A DNA stretch of 64,000 nucleotides from Tunturibacter psychrotolerans (GCF_040359615.1 NZ_CP132942.1:2170001-2234000), one strand, 5' to 3'; shown: positions 35,299-44,171, numbered from the stretch's first letter. The notes: generated by a model from the letters alone, not told the origin. A program made the numbers and translations.

Positions 35299-36357
35299 CT
35301 AGTGGGTGTTTGGAGTGGCGATGAAGAGGTTTTTGGGGCAGAGGACATGGACGCCGCTTTTGGTGTCGACCAACTGGGTGATGTCGACGTCGCAGGCGGT
35401 GGAGATGAGGGCGTAGGCGTCGTCGCGGGTGAGATGGGGGTGGTTTGGGATCTGCTCAGAGAGGAAGGTGATCATGTTGCGGACGGCCATCTCGGTGGCG
35501 GTTTTGAGGTCCTCGTCGAAGCCCATGGCGATGTAGGCGGTGGGGGTTTCGCCTCGGGGCCAGAGGAGATGCTGATCTTTGTGGACGATGAACTGGAAGG
35601 TGCCGGTGAGCTGGGTTTCGAGGGCGGTGATGTCGACTTCGCCGTTGCCTTGGCCGGCGTGGCCGTCGCCTACTTCGAAGTTGGCGCCCTTGGAGTTGAT
35701 GGGGATGTAGAGAGTGGTGCCGGCGACCATCTCTTTGTTGTCGATGTTTCCGGCGTGCATCCAGGGTGGGGCGGAGTTGTATTTGCCGGCGGACTCGGGT
35801 GGTGCGATGCCCATGCTGCCGAAGAAGGGGTGAAGGGGGATGTCGATGCCGGGGGCGAAGTGGCCTATCATCTTTTCGCGGTCGAGAGGGATGATGCGGG
35901 TGCGGCTGTAGGGGAAGTCGTTGGGGAGGAAGCCGCGGCCGGCGCCGAAGCCGTTGCAGGCCCAAGGGACGTCGATGTTGATTTTCTGGATGCGGACTTC
36001 GAGGACGTCGCCGGGTTCGGCTTCGGTGATGGCGACGGGGCCGGTAAGGATATGGCCGCCGGGACCTCTTTCGGAGGTGGGGACCTTGGTGTAGATGTCG
36101 TCGACGTAGGAGGGAATGTCGGAGGCGGCGACGCCGAGGGATTTGAGGCGTTCGGGAGGACCGCAGGTAGAGAGGGTTTGGATGGTCACGGTGTTGCCAG
36201 AGTGGATGGTGAGGGCGGGTGTGGCTTTGGCGGAGTAGAAGCCCCAGGCGACAGTGGTGGGAGTGGCCAGGAGGGTTTGGTTTTGCTGAGCGAGGGTGGG
36301 GATGTTGAGTAGTACGGCGGCGCAGAGGGTGATGAGGCGCGTTCGGTTGGCGGGCAT
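35299..36357 (-). CDS. Exported acetamidase/formamidase family protein
   Basis: A 352-residue protein with a signal peptide (RLITLCAAVLLNIPTLAQ). Family motifs of the FmdA/AmdA metal-dependent amidases are seen: GPGGHILTGPVAITEAEPGDVLEVRI, the metal-site-like HPFFGSMGIAP with the PPWMHAGNID segment, and NFEVGDGHAGQGNGEVDITALE, which is the best conserved. It probably hydrolyses a short-chain amide in the periplasm. It is reversed relative to the dcw genes and separated from murC by the second copy of the triple-hairpin repeat. Confidence 0.88.
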   Translation of the reverse strand: MPANRTRLITLCAAVLLNIPTLAQQNQTLLATPTTVAWGFYSAKATPALTIHSGNTVTIQTLSTCGPPERLKSLGVAASDIPSYVDDIYTKVPTSERGPGGHILTGPVAITEAEPGDVLEVRIQKINIDVPWACNGFGAGRGFLPNDFPYSRTRIIPLDREKMIGHFAPGIDIPLHPFFGSMGIAPPESAGKYNSAPPWMHAGNIDNKEMVAGTTLYIPINSKGANFEVGDGHAGQGNGEVDITALETQLTGTFQFIVHKDQHLLWPRGETPTAYIAMGFDEDLKTATEMAVRNMITFLSEQIPNHPHLTRDDAYALISTACDVDITQLVDTKSGVHVLCPKNLFIATPNTH

Positions 36358-36390
36358 GGATTTTATATATCACTTCCTTTGTTTTGAGTT

Positions 36391-36445
36391 GTCCTGCCGG
36401 ACGGGCCCACTGCGCGTGGCGCGGTCACTTCGTGACTTGTATACC
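36391..36445. repeat. Triple-hairpin intergenic repeat, copy 2
   Basis: Second copy of the element at 32527-32581. Changes relative to copy 1 include G19 to A together with C27 to T, which swaps a G-C pair for an A-T pair in the middle hairpin (CCAC-TGCGC-GTGG), while the third hairpin GTCAC-TTC-GTGAC is identical. A downstream GTTGGTCGGAGTGAAGG matches the copy 1 flank after a length difference of about 17 bases. Confidence 0.8.
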
Positions 36446-36563
36446 TTGTGTTTGTGATGCGATCGGTTTGGTCCTCCCGTTGGTCGGAGTGAAGGATCGT
36501 GTTCCGCTGATAGAGTGGAGGATTAGCTTGTGTAGGGCTTTTTGAAAGTGGAGATTGGTCAGC

Positions 36564-37964
36564 ATGTTTGTGCCTGGACATTTTTTGTTTGCGCCGTCGC
36601 AGCGGATTCACTTTATCGGGATCGGCGGGATTGGGATGAGTGGGATCGCGGAGATTCTGCTGACGATGGGGTATTCGGTCTCGGGGAGCGATCTGCGACG
36701 GAGTGCGGTGACGGACCGGCTGCTCGGGATGGGAGCGCGGATCTTTGAGGGGCATCTGGCGAGTAACGCTGCGGCTAGTGATGTGGTGGTGACCAGCTCG
36801 GCGGTGGCGAAGGACAATCCCGAGGTAGTGGAGGCGCGGGAGCGGAAGATTCCGGTGATTCAGCGGGCGGAGATGCTGGCGGAGCTGATGCGGCTGAAGT
36901 ATGGGATCGCAGTGGCTGGGATGCATGGGAAGACGACGACGACGAGCATGGTGGCCGCGGTGCTGGCGGGCGGGGGGCTCGATCCTACGGTGGTTGTGGG
37001 GGGACGGGTGAATGCGCTGGGGTCGAATGCGCGGCTTGGGAACTCGCAGTATCTGGTGGCGGAGGCGGATGAAAGCGACCGCAGTTTTTTGAAGTTGTCG
37101 CCAGTGCTGGCCGTGGTGACGAATTTGGATCGCGAGCATATGGATTGCTATCGCGATATGGAGGATGTGGAGGGGGCGTTTGTGGAGTTTATGGATCGGC
37201 TGCCGTTTTATGGGGCGACTACGGCGTGTGTGGATAATTCGCTGTTGCGGACGGTGCTGCCGAGGGTGAGGCGGAGGATCTATACGTATGGCGAGAGTGT
37301 TGATGCGGATTTTCGCACGGAGGTGCTGCCGAAGGATGAGGACTGCCACTCGTGTTTTGCGGTGAACTATAAGGGGCTGGTGCTGGGAAAGTTTCGGGTG
37401 CATGTTCCGGGGCGGCACAACGTGTTGAACGCCACGGCGGCGGTTGCGGTGGGAGTGCAGCTGGGAGTGGCTCCGGACCAGATTGCGGCGGGGTTGGAGA
37501 CGTTTCGTGGGGTGGATCGGCGGTTTCAGATAAAAGGTGAGGTGCGGGGGGTGACGGTGGTGGATGATTATGGGCATCACCCGACGGAGATTGTGGCTAC
37601 GCTGCGGGCGGCTCGGGAGTGTGGGTATGGGCGGGTGCATGTTTTGTTTCAGCCGCATCGGTTTACGCGGACGCGGGATTTGATGACGGAGTTTGCGGGG
37701 GCTTTTAAGGACGCGGATTCGGTTGAAGTGCTGGATATCTATGCCGCGAGTGAGCACCCGATTGAGGGTGTCGATGCGCAGGCTTTGGTGAAGGCGATTC
37801 GGGCGAAGGGTGGGGATCGGGTGGAGTATGCGGCTTCGGTGGCGGATGGAGTGGGGGCGCTAGTACGGGAGGCGGAGGAGGGCGATGTGATTCTGACCCT
37901 GGGGGCGGGGAGTGTATCGCAGGCGGGAGCCGTGTTGCTGGAAGCTTTGGGGACGAATGGGTGA
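36564..37964 (+). CDS. murC: UDP-MurNAc:L-alanine ligase
   Basis: First amino acid-adding ligase of peptidoglycan synthesis. ATG 36564 has GGAG 10 bases before it; an in-frame TTG at 36555 lies too close to that site. The 466 residues show RIHFIGIGGIGMSGIAEILL, GMHGKTTTTSMVAAVL (about residue 118), EADESDRSFLKLSP, LDREHMDCY and DDYGHHPTEIVATLRAAR, followed by QPHRFTRT. In many bacteria murB and ddl follow murC; here ftsQ follows after 132 bases. Confidence 0.97.
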   Translation: MFVPGHFLFAPSQRIHFIGIGGIGMSGIAEILLTMGYSVSGSDLRRSAVTDRLLGMGARIFEGHLASNAAASDVVVTSSAVAKDNPEVVEARERKIPVIQRAEMLAELMRLKYGIAVAGMHGKTTTTSMVAAVLAGGGLDPTVVVGGRVNALGSNARLGNSQYLVAEADESDRSFLKLSPVLAVVTNLDREHMDCYRDMEDVEGAFVEFMDRLPFYGATTACVDNSLLRTVLPRVRRRIYTYGESVDADFRTEVLPKDEDCHSCFAVNYKGLVLGKFRVHVPGRHNVLNATAAVAVGVQLGVAPDQIAAGLETFRGVDRRFQIKGEVRGVTVVDDYGHHPTEIVATLRAARECGYGRVHVLFQPHRFTRTRDLMTEFAGAFKDADSVEVLDIYAASEHPIEGVDAQALVKAIRAKGGDRVEYAASVADGVGALVREAEEGDVILTLGAGSVSQAGAVLLEALGTNG

Positions 37965-38096
37965 GTTCCTGAAAGGGTACGTGCCGAAGATCGCAGGGAA
38001 GCGAGGGGGTTGGGCGAGTTATGCTCAGGATGGCGATTCTCGCGGCCTTGCTCAGGCGTGCGACAAAGCGATGCGGTTTATCGGGGTGGAACAACG

Positions 38097-39419
38097 GTGC
38101 TAGAGGCGCCTGAGAAGAACTATGCCTCGGAGACTCGGGGTTCGCGGGGACCGCGGCGAGTGTCGGCTTCGCCCGATAGGAAGCTGCGTCGCGATCAGAG
38201 CGAAGACTTCGCGGATGATCCTTATTGGGAGGATGATGCTCCGACGGGTCGGCGGAGGGCGGGGCTGCGGGTGCGGTTTCGCGGGATGCCTGCTACGAAG
38301 TGGGGGCGGATCGCTGCGGGATGTGGGGCACTTGTTTTGTTGGGGATTTGCGCGGGTGGTTTTTTGATGGCGAGGAGTTTTCTGTTGCACGATGAGCGGT
38401 TTGTGATTCCTTCGTCGTCATCGATTGAGTTTCAAGGCAATGCGCATGTGACGCGGGCGCAGCTGCTGAGCATCTTTGGGGGAGATGTGGAGCGGAACAT
38501 CTTTACGGTGTCGCTGGCAGACAGACGCGCCGAGATGGAACGACTGCCGTGGGTGGCGCATGCGACGGTGATGCGGCTATTGCCGAATCGGATGCGGGTG
38601 TCGATTGTGGAGAGGACGCCGGTGGCGTTTGTACGGCAGGGAAGCCATATCGGATTGGTGGATGCGAATGGGGTGCTGCTGGATATGCCGGCGGAGGCAA
38701 AGCCGGATGCGCGGTACTCGTTTCCGGTGGTGACGGGGATTGTGGTGGAGGATCCACTATCGACGCGTGCGGCGAGGATGAAGATCTACGAACGGTTCAC
38801 GACGGAGCTGGACGGGTCGGGCGAGAAGATCTCGCAGGGGCTGAGTGAGGTGGACCTGTCGAATCCAGAGGATGTGAAGGCGCTGATCCCGGATAAGTCG
38901 AATGAGATTCTGGTTCACTTTGGCGATGTGGATTTTCTCGACCGCTATAAGCGATTCGAAGAACACCTGCCTGAGTGGCGGACGGTTTATCCGAAGCTCT
39001 CGTCGGTGGACATGCGGTATGAGCGGCAGGTGGTTTTGGAGATGCAGCCTGGAGCGGGTGTGCCGGTTGCGCCATCGGCAAATGATGCTGCGGGCGTGAT
39101 GGCTGCGGATTCCAAGGCGGCGACGGCCCAGGATACTGCAGCTGAGGCCACAAAGCCGGTTGCGAAACCGACGGCGAAGGCTGGGTCTTCGGCTACGCAA
39201 ACAGTTGCGGGGAGACATGCAGTGGCCGCAAAGGGCAAGCCTGCGACGAAGGCTCCTGCTCATGTGAGCGCCAAGGGTGAGGCTGCTTCTTCGGCGAAGG
39301 CGAAGAAGACTGATCCGAAGGCGAAGAAACATGTTGACGTTGTGAAGCACCATCCGGTTGTTGTGAAGCCGTCGGCGGGTACTGCACAGTATCATCCTTC
39401 ACAGGTGGCGCATCCATGA
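38097..39419 (+). CDS. ftsQ: Cell division protein FtsQ with long C-terminal tail
   Basis: Bitopic divisome protein. GTG 38097 has GGTGGA 6 bases before it. A charged cytoplasmic part (about 80 residues) leads to one membrane segment (IAAGCGALVLLGICAGGFLMARSF), then the POTRA domain (IPSSSSIEFQGNAHVTRAQLLSIFGGDVERNIFTVSLADRRAEMERLPWV, split over residues 105-155) and the beta domain (MRVSIVERTPVAFVRQG...LVDANGVLLDMP). About 110 further residues are Ala/Lys/Pro/His low complexity (KAKKTDPKAKKHVDVVKHH). This periplasmic tail is absent from the E. coli protein. The stop overlaps the ftsA start by 4 bases. Confidence 0.9.
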   Translation: MLEAPEKNYASETRGSRGPRRVSASPDRKLRRDQSEDFADDPYWEDDAPTGRRRAGLRVRFRGMPATKWGRIAAGCGALVLLGICAGGFLMARSFLLHDERFVIPSSSSIEFQGNAHVTRAQLLSIFGGDVERNIFTVSLADRRAEMERLPWVAHATVMRLLPNRMRVSIVERTPVAFVRQGSHIGLVDANGVLLDMPAEAKPDARYSFPVVTGIVVEDPLSTRAARMKIYERFTTELDGSGEKISQGLSEVDLSNPEDVKALIPDKSNEILVHFGDVDFLDRYKRFEEHLPEWRTVYPKLSSVDMRYERQVVLEMQPGAGVPVAPSANDAAGVMAADSKAATAQDTAAEATKPVAKPTAKAGSSATQTVAGRHAVAAKGKPATKAPAHVSAKGEAASSAKAKKTDPKAKKHVDVVKHHPVVVKPSAGTAQYHPSQVAHP

Positions 39420-40645
39420 ATCAGAAGCAGGACAATCTGATCACCGTGCTGGACGCGGGAAGCACGAAGAGTTGCGTGCTGGTGGCAGAGCTGCAGGATG
39501 GTGTGCTGAGGTATCGCGGGCATGGCGTGGAACCGTCGCGTGGGATGCGCAAGGGATTGATTGCAGAGCTTGGTCCGGCGGCGGAGGCGATCAATCGCGC
39601 AGCGCTGACAGCGGAGCGCGTGGCGAAGGCTGGAATTGAGACGGCTATTGTGGGGATCGGCGGGACGCATGTGCGCGGAGTGAACTCGCGCGGCGGCATC
39701 AGCATGGGTAGCCGAATGCGGGAGATTACTCGCGAGGAAGTTCGTGCGGCGGTGGACCGTGCCCGGTCTGTGGCGCTACCTCCTGATCGCGAGGTGCTGC
39801 ACCTGTTGCCGCAGGAGTTCATTCTTGATGATCAACCGGGGATTCATGATCCGGTGGGGATGGTGGGGAACAGGCTTGAGGTGAATCTGCATCTTTCGAC
39901 TTGCTCGGGTGGCGTGGCGCAGAGCGTGATTACGTGCGCGAACCGTGCGGGGCTTGAGGTGATGGATACGGTGTATGAGGGGATCGCTGCAGCGGAGGCG
40001 GTGTTGAGCGCCGATGAGCGGGAGCTGGGCGTGTGCATGGCCGATATCGGCTCGAGCACCACGGAGTTGGCGGTGTTTTTTGAGGGCTCGATTGCGCACA
40101 CGGCTGTGCTGCCGATTGGCGGGGATCACTTTACGAATGATCTCGCGGTTGGTCTGCATGTGACGGTGGAAGAAGCGGAGTATCTGAAGAAGCTGTATGG
40201 ACATTGCGTGGTGACGGCAGTGCCGCAGTTGAATGAGATTGAAGTGGGTGGCAATCTTGCGTTTTCGGGCGGCCAGCCGTCGCGGATGGTGAGGCAGAGA
40301 TTTCTGGCGGAGATTCTGGAGCCGCGTGCGCGTGAGTTGTTTACGATGCTGCGGGATAATCTGCGGCAGGGTGGTGTGCTGGAGGCTTTGGGTGCGGGCT
40401 GCGTGGTAACCGGCGGTGGCGCTAATATGGCTGGGCTGCTGGATAACGCAGAGAGTCTGCTGCGAGTGCCCGCGCGGATTGGATATCCGGTGCCGCTTTC
40501 GCGTATGCCTGCGGAACTGGCTGTGCCGGAGTTTGCTGCGGCGATTGGAATGCTGCTTTATACGCATCGGACGCAGGTGCGGCGTGCGAGCGAAGAGCAG
40601 GGGTTGCGTGCGAAGTTGAAGGCTATCTTCGCGGGGAGCTTTTAG
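39416..40645 (+). CDS. ftsA: Cell division protein FtsA
   Basis: Actin-like protein that tethers FtsZ filaments to the membrane. The 409 residues start NLITVLDAGSTKSCVLVAEL (phosphate 1 loop), then GGTHVRGVNSRGGISM (SHS2/1C domain), MADIGSSTTELAVFFEGSI (phosphate 2) and GCVVTGGGANMAGLLDNAE (adenosine motif). The C-terminal RAKLKAIFAGSF is a plausible amphipathic membrane-targeting helix. Translation is coupled to ftsQ by the ATGA overlap. ftsZ is not adjacent but lies 6.8 kb further on. Confidence 0.96.
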   Translation: MNQKQDNLITVLDAGSTKSCVLVAELQDGVLRYRGHGVEPSRGMRKGLIAELGPAAEAINRAALTAERVAKAGIETAIVGIGGTHVRGVNSRGGISMGSRMREITREEVRAAVDRARSVALPPDREVLHLLPQEFILDDQPGIHDPVGMVGNRLEVNLHLSTCSGGVAQSVITCANRAGLEVMDTVYEGIAAAEAVLSADERELGVCMADIGSSTTELAVFFEGSIAHTAVLPIGGDHFTNDLAVGLHVTVEEAEYLKKLYGHCVVTAVPQLNEIEVGGNLAFSGGQPSRMVRQRFLAEILEPRARELFTMLRDNLRQGGVLEALGAGCVVTGGGANMAGLLDNAESLLRVPARIGYPVPLSRMPAELAVPEFAAAIGMLLYTHRTQVRRASEEQGLRAKLKAIFAGSF

Positions 40646-40880
40646 GGCTGCTTTTTTGTCGAGGACTACTAAGGCTTCTTGTGTGCCTTCCGTTGAAATA
40701 TGCTGGCAGCTGGCTTCCGGGATGGCTTCTGCAAATATGTGCACCTCAGTTATCGAAATCACTTCCTAATTTTTGTTCTGAAGCGAAGCCGGTTGGTGAC
40801 TAAGATATAGGTCTACCGCACTCGATCGCGAGTTCTGGGGCCTGTTTTCATAAAACGACATCTGGGTATTGGCAGCGAAC

Positions 40881-42668
40881 ATGGCGATCGAGACGGTTCG
40901 AGTTGGCAGTGACAGGTTGGAGTCGAGAGCGACTAGCGCCACTTTTAATTGGTGGTATCTGTCGCTTCGCCTTTTGGTGGGCGCTGCTGTGATGTTTGTC
41001 GGGGCGCTGGAGTGCCGTTATGGCAAGTCGGAGTTGTATGGGGATGACATTTCCTACCTCGACGTAGCCAATATGATTCGGGCCGGCGATTGGAGGGCGG
41101 CGCTTAGTCCTCTGTGGAGTATTGGATACCCACTGCTGCTTTCGGTCGTGAGGCGATTCTTCGCTTCGACTATGCGCGGAGAGATGGCCGCTGTTTTCTG
41201 GTTGAACTTATCTATTTACTTTGTCGCATGGATTGGGTTTTTGTGGCTTCTGCGTCTGATGGCGAGGTCTCTGCCAGGAGATCCTTTGCGAGAGCCTGAT
41301 AGTCCACTATCTCCGTTTCTGTTGATCTGTGCGGGCTGCATTTTTGTCACGGTTCAGACGGGAGTGGGTCGAGTTTCGACCGTTGGCCCGGATCTGCTGG
41401 TGACCAGTATTTTGTTTTTCGCGTCCGCAGTCGCGCTCAAGGTTTTTTTTCGGCTGACCGTGGGCAATAGCGTTGCACTGGGAGTGCTGCTGGGTTTGGG
41501 TTTGCTGACGAAGGCCATCTTCCTACCGCTGACGGGTGTGTTCTTCGGGATGATGGTAGTGTCGCAGGGACGGCGCCGTATCGTCCCGCAGTTTTTTCGT
41601 GCAGTGGGCGTTTTCCTGCTTTTCGTTTTTGTGTATGGTGCGGGTCTTTCGTGGTCTCTAGGCAGGCCCACGCTGGGTGAAGCGGGAGCGTTGAATTTCG
41701 CGTTTCATGTGAATCACCTGAGCCACTGGATGGGATGGCAGGGAGGTCCCCCGGAGTTTGGATCGCCGATCCATCCTGTGCGGATGCTTAGAAACGATCC
41801 GCCGGTCTTCGCTTTTAGCGAGCCATTCCATGTTACTTATCCGCCACAGTTCAACATGGTGTATTGGTATGAGGGATATCGCCAGGTCTTCAGTTTGAAA
41901 AATACAGCTCACGCTGTCGTTGGAAATCTTCATGATTTGAAGTACGTGTTTCAAGAGATTCTTCCCGTTACTTTGGCAGTGGTGGTCTGCTTCTGCATCG
42001 CGTTCGTGGTGAAGATGAGGACCCGTGCCGACGCAGCACCCTCCTTGAATCCGTGGATTGTGTACTTGCCTTCCCTTGTGGGGTTTTCGTTCTTTCTGTT
42101 GGTTCACATAGAAGGACGGTACGTGGCGGGATTTCTCTGCATGATTGGAATGGCCCCGTTTCTTACGCTGGATCGCCTGCCGCTTCGTTCCTTGATACGT
42201 ACGGCTGCTGTTCTGCTTTTGGTTGCGGCGACGTTGTTCAACTCGTCGGAGCGGTTGCATGGGGCGGTTCGATCGGCTATCGCGCGGACTGATATGCAAA
42301 GCGGCGGGCAGTGGGCCATCGCTGACTACCTGGTGAACCTGAATTTGAAAGCGGGAGATAAGGTGGCGTCTGTAGCGCCACGAAACGCTCTCCGATGCAC
42401 GTGGGCTTACGCTTCCAGGTCGCACATTGTGGCAGCGATTGGGAACGATGCGTTCGATCCGGAGAGCCAGGTGCAGGATCTGCACCTATTTTTCGATCAT
42501 CCCTCAACTCAGCAGCAGGTTCTAGAGTTGTTTCGAGAGCAGGGTGCTGTTGCAGTGGTCGCGACAGATATTCCGTTTGAGGTTTCGTCGCCGGGATGGC
42601 AGCACGTTCCAGGGAGTCAGGCCTGGGTACGTTTTTTGGAGCCTCTTGAGGGTACAAGTAAGCACTGA
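40881..42668 (+). CDS. GT39/ArnT-like membrane glycosyltransferase
   Basis: A 595-residue polytopic protein. ATG 40881 is preferred to the TTG 12 bases upstream. An early periplasmic loop carries YGDDISYLDVANMIRAG, the place and form of the acidic D-D/E motif of GT-C enzymes that use polyprenyl-phosphate sugars. About eleven hydrophobic segments follow, with a soluble C-terminal part (QWAIADYLVNLNLKAGDKVASVAPR) that ends near PGWQHVPGSQAWVRFL. The acceptor and sugar are unknown. It begins the group of genes that separates ftsA from ftsZ. Confidence 0.7.
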   Translation: MAIETVRVGSDRLESRATSATFNWWYLSLRLLVGAAVMFVGALECRYGKSELYGDDISYLDVANMIRAGDWRAALSPLWSIGYPLLLSVVRRFFASTMRGEMAAVFWLNLSIYFVAWIGFLWLLRLMARSLPGDPLREPDSPLSPFLLICAGCIFVTVQTGVGRVSTVGPDLLVTSILFFASAVALKVFFRLTVGNSVALGVLLGLGLLTKAIFLPLTGVFFGMMVVSQGRRRIVPQFFRAVGVFLLFVFVYGAGLSWSLGRPTLGEAGALNFAFHVNHLSHWMGWQGGPPEFGSPIHPVRMLRNDPPVFAFSEPFHVTYPPQFNMVYWYEGYRQVFSLKNTAHAVVGNLHDLKYVFQEILPVTLAVVVCFCIAFVVKMRTRADAAPSLNPWIVYLPSLVGFSFFLLVHIEGRYVAGFLCMIGMAPFLTLDRLPLRSLIRTAAVLLLVAATLFNSSERLHGAVRSAIARTDMQSGGQWAIADYLVNLNLKAGDKVASVAPRNALRCTWAYASRSHIVAAIGNDAFDPESQVQDLHLFFDHPSTQQQVLELFREQGAVAVVATDIPFEVSSPGWQHVPGSQAWVRFLEPLEGTSKH

Positions 42669-42749
42669 AAGGTAAGCGCAAAACTAGCCTTTCCCCCGAA
42701 AATAAAAAATCTCGTTTTCTTGTTTACAGATTTCTTATTTAACGTTATG

Positions 42750-42774
42750 GTTATTTAACTTAGTGGTTAATAAC
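42750..42774 (+). promoter_or_regulatory. Candidate ArsR-type operator
   Basis: GTTATTTAA (42750-42758) and TTAATAAC (42767-42774) form an imperfect inverted repeat ending 3 bases before the arsR-like start codon, in a stretch much richer in A and T than its surroundings. Such AT-rich palindromes over the start are typical autoregulatory sites of ArsR repressors. Confidence 0.5.
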
Positions 42775-42777
42775 AAT

Positions 42778-43149
42778 ATGGACGATCAGATCACAGCGAC
42801 GTTTGCAGCATTGGCGGATCCGACACGGAGAGCGATTCTTGCGCGTCTGGCGTTGGGAGAGACCTCGGTGACGGAGATTGCCGCTCCGTTCGAGATGAGC
42901 ATGCCGGCGATCTCGAGGCACCTGAAGGTGCTGGAGAAGGCTGGGTTGATTTCGCGCGGGCGGGAGGCACAGTGGCGGCCCTGCAAGCTGAAGGCGGAGC
43001 CGTTGAAGCAGGCTGCGGATTGGCTGGACGAGTATCGCCGGTTCTGGGAGGAGAGTTTCGATCGATTGGACGAGTACTTGAAGACTCTGCAAATAAAGGA
43101 GAAGCGAGATGCCGGAAAGAATAATGGAAACGGTAAAAAGCGACGCTGA
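42778..43149 (+). CDS. ArsR family winged-helix regulator
   Basis: A 123-residue repressor-type protein. It starts ITATFAALADPTRRAILARLALGE, with the recognition helix in TEIAAPFEMSMPAISRHLKVLEKAGLISRGREAQWRPCKL. The metal-binding ELCV box of ArsR/SmtB is missing (SVTEIA instead), so the signal is not metal through that site. This subgroup commonly sits in front of AHSA1/SRPBCC genes, as here. Its 3' end overlaps the next gene by 41 bases. Confidence 0.93.
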   Translation: MDDQITATFAALADPTRRAILARLALGETSVTEIAAPFEMSMPAISRHLKVLEKAGLISRGREAQWRPCKLKAEPLKQAADWLDEYRRFWEESFDRLDEYLKTLQIKEKRDAGKNNGNGKKRR

Positions 43150-43618
43150 ACGGGAGATTGTGTTGTCGCGCGTCTTCGATGCGCCGCTTAAGATGGTTTG
43201 GGAGGCGTGGACCGATCCGGAGCAGGTTGTGAAGTGGTGGGGGCCGAAGGGATTTTCGACCACGATTGAAGAGATGAATGTGAGGCCGGGCGGTGTGTGG
43301 AGGCAGGTGATGCATGGGCCTGATGGCACCGATTATCCGAACGAAAGTGTGTTTGTCGACGTAGTGCAGTATGAGCGGCTTGTGTACACGTTGACTGGCG
43401 GCCGCAAGGGCGGGGCTCCGGTGAAGATGGAAAAGACAACGACCTTTGAAGAGGTGGCGGGCGGCACGCGGGTCACGATGCGCGCAGTGTTTGATTCGGC
43501 TGAGGCTCGCGACCAGAATGTGCGCGAGTACGGCTCGATTGAGGGCGGCAAGCAGACGCTTGAGCGACTTGCGGACTATTTGACGCGCTCCCTGGCAGGG
43601 ACGACAGCCAAGGGATAG
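43109..43618 (+). CDS. AHSA1-type SRPBCC protein 1
   Basis: A 169-residue protein of the START-like helix-grip fold related to the Aha1 activator domain. AAAGGAG lies 6 bases before the ATG, so the start inside the arsR-like gene is well supported. Marks are EIVLSRVFDAPLKMVWEAWTDPEQVVKWWGPKGF, MNVRPGGVWRQVMHGPDG, TTTFEEVAGGTRVTMRAVF and a C-terminal helix GGKQTLERLADYL. Ligand unknown. First of three related genes in tandem. Confidence 0.92.
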   Translation: MPERIMETVKSDAEREIVLSRVFDAPLKMVWEAWTDPEQVVKWWGPKGFSTTIEEMNVRPGGVWRQVMHGPDGTDYPNESVFVDVVQYERLVYTLTGGRKGGAPVKMEKTTTFEEVAGGTRVTMRAVFDSAEARDQNVREYGSIEGGKQTLERLADYLTRSLAGTTAKG

Positions 43619-43651
43619 ACGCATAGGTTTGAAAACACGAGGAGGAATGCG

Positions 43652-44161
43652 ATGGGAACAGCGACGGTATCTCCGAAGGTGAGGACGCAGCATGAGCTGA
43701 ACATTACGCGGGTGTTCGACGCGCCACGTGAGTTGGTGTGGAAGGCGTGGACAGATCCGGAACATATGAAGCAGTGGTTTGGACCACGGCAGTTTGAGGC
43801 GTTGGACCTGACGGTGGATGTGCGGGCGCGTGGTAAATGGAGGGATCGTCTGCATAGCGACGGTTTCACCGATAGCGCGGGCGAGTGGCGGACGGCAGAT
43901 GTGTGGCAGGGCGGCGAATACATGGAAGTGGTTGAGCCGGAGAGGCTTGTCTTCACGTTTCACTGGGAAGAAGGTTCGGGGCTTCCTGAGCACGACACCG
44001 TGGTTACGATTACGTTTCAAGAGCACGGCGGAAAGACGACGATGAACTTTCACCAGGCATTTTTCGTAACTCAAGAAGATCGAGACGGGCATATGAAGGG
44101 CTGGAATAGTAGCCTCGATAAGTTGGAAGAGTTTTTGCGCGAGGTGGAGTATGGCGGTTGA
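43652..44161 (+). CDS. AHSA1-type SRPBCC protein 2
   Basis: A 169-residue relative of the flanking genes, with GAGGAGG before the ATG. HELNITRVFDAPRELVWKAWTDPEHMKQWFGPRQF opens the domain; the turn is DVRARGKWRDRLHSDGF, then RLVFTFHWEEG and TFQEHGGKTTMNFHQAFF, ending GWNSSLDKLEEFLREV. Compared with its neighbours WWGPKGF has become WFGPRQF. Part of the same likely transcript. Confidence 0.92.
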   Translation: MGTATVSPKVRTQHELNITRVFDAPRELVWKAWTDPEHMKQWFGPRQFEALDLTVDVRARGKWRDRLHSDGFTDSAGEWRTADVWQGGEYMEVVEPERLVFTFHWEEGSGLPEHDTVVTITFQEHGGKTTMNFHQAFFVTQEDRDGHMKGWNSSLDKLEEFLREVEYGG

Positions 44162-44171
44162 AGGAGGGGTC

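Noticed and set aside
35263..36312. A 349-codon plus-strand frame opposite the acetamidase gene
   Set aside because: Gly/Val/Asp/Glu-rich sequence typical of an antisense shadow of a GC-rich gene; the minus strand carries a clear FmdA/AmdA protein.
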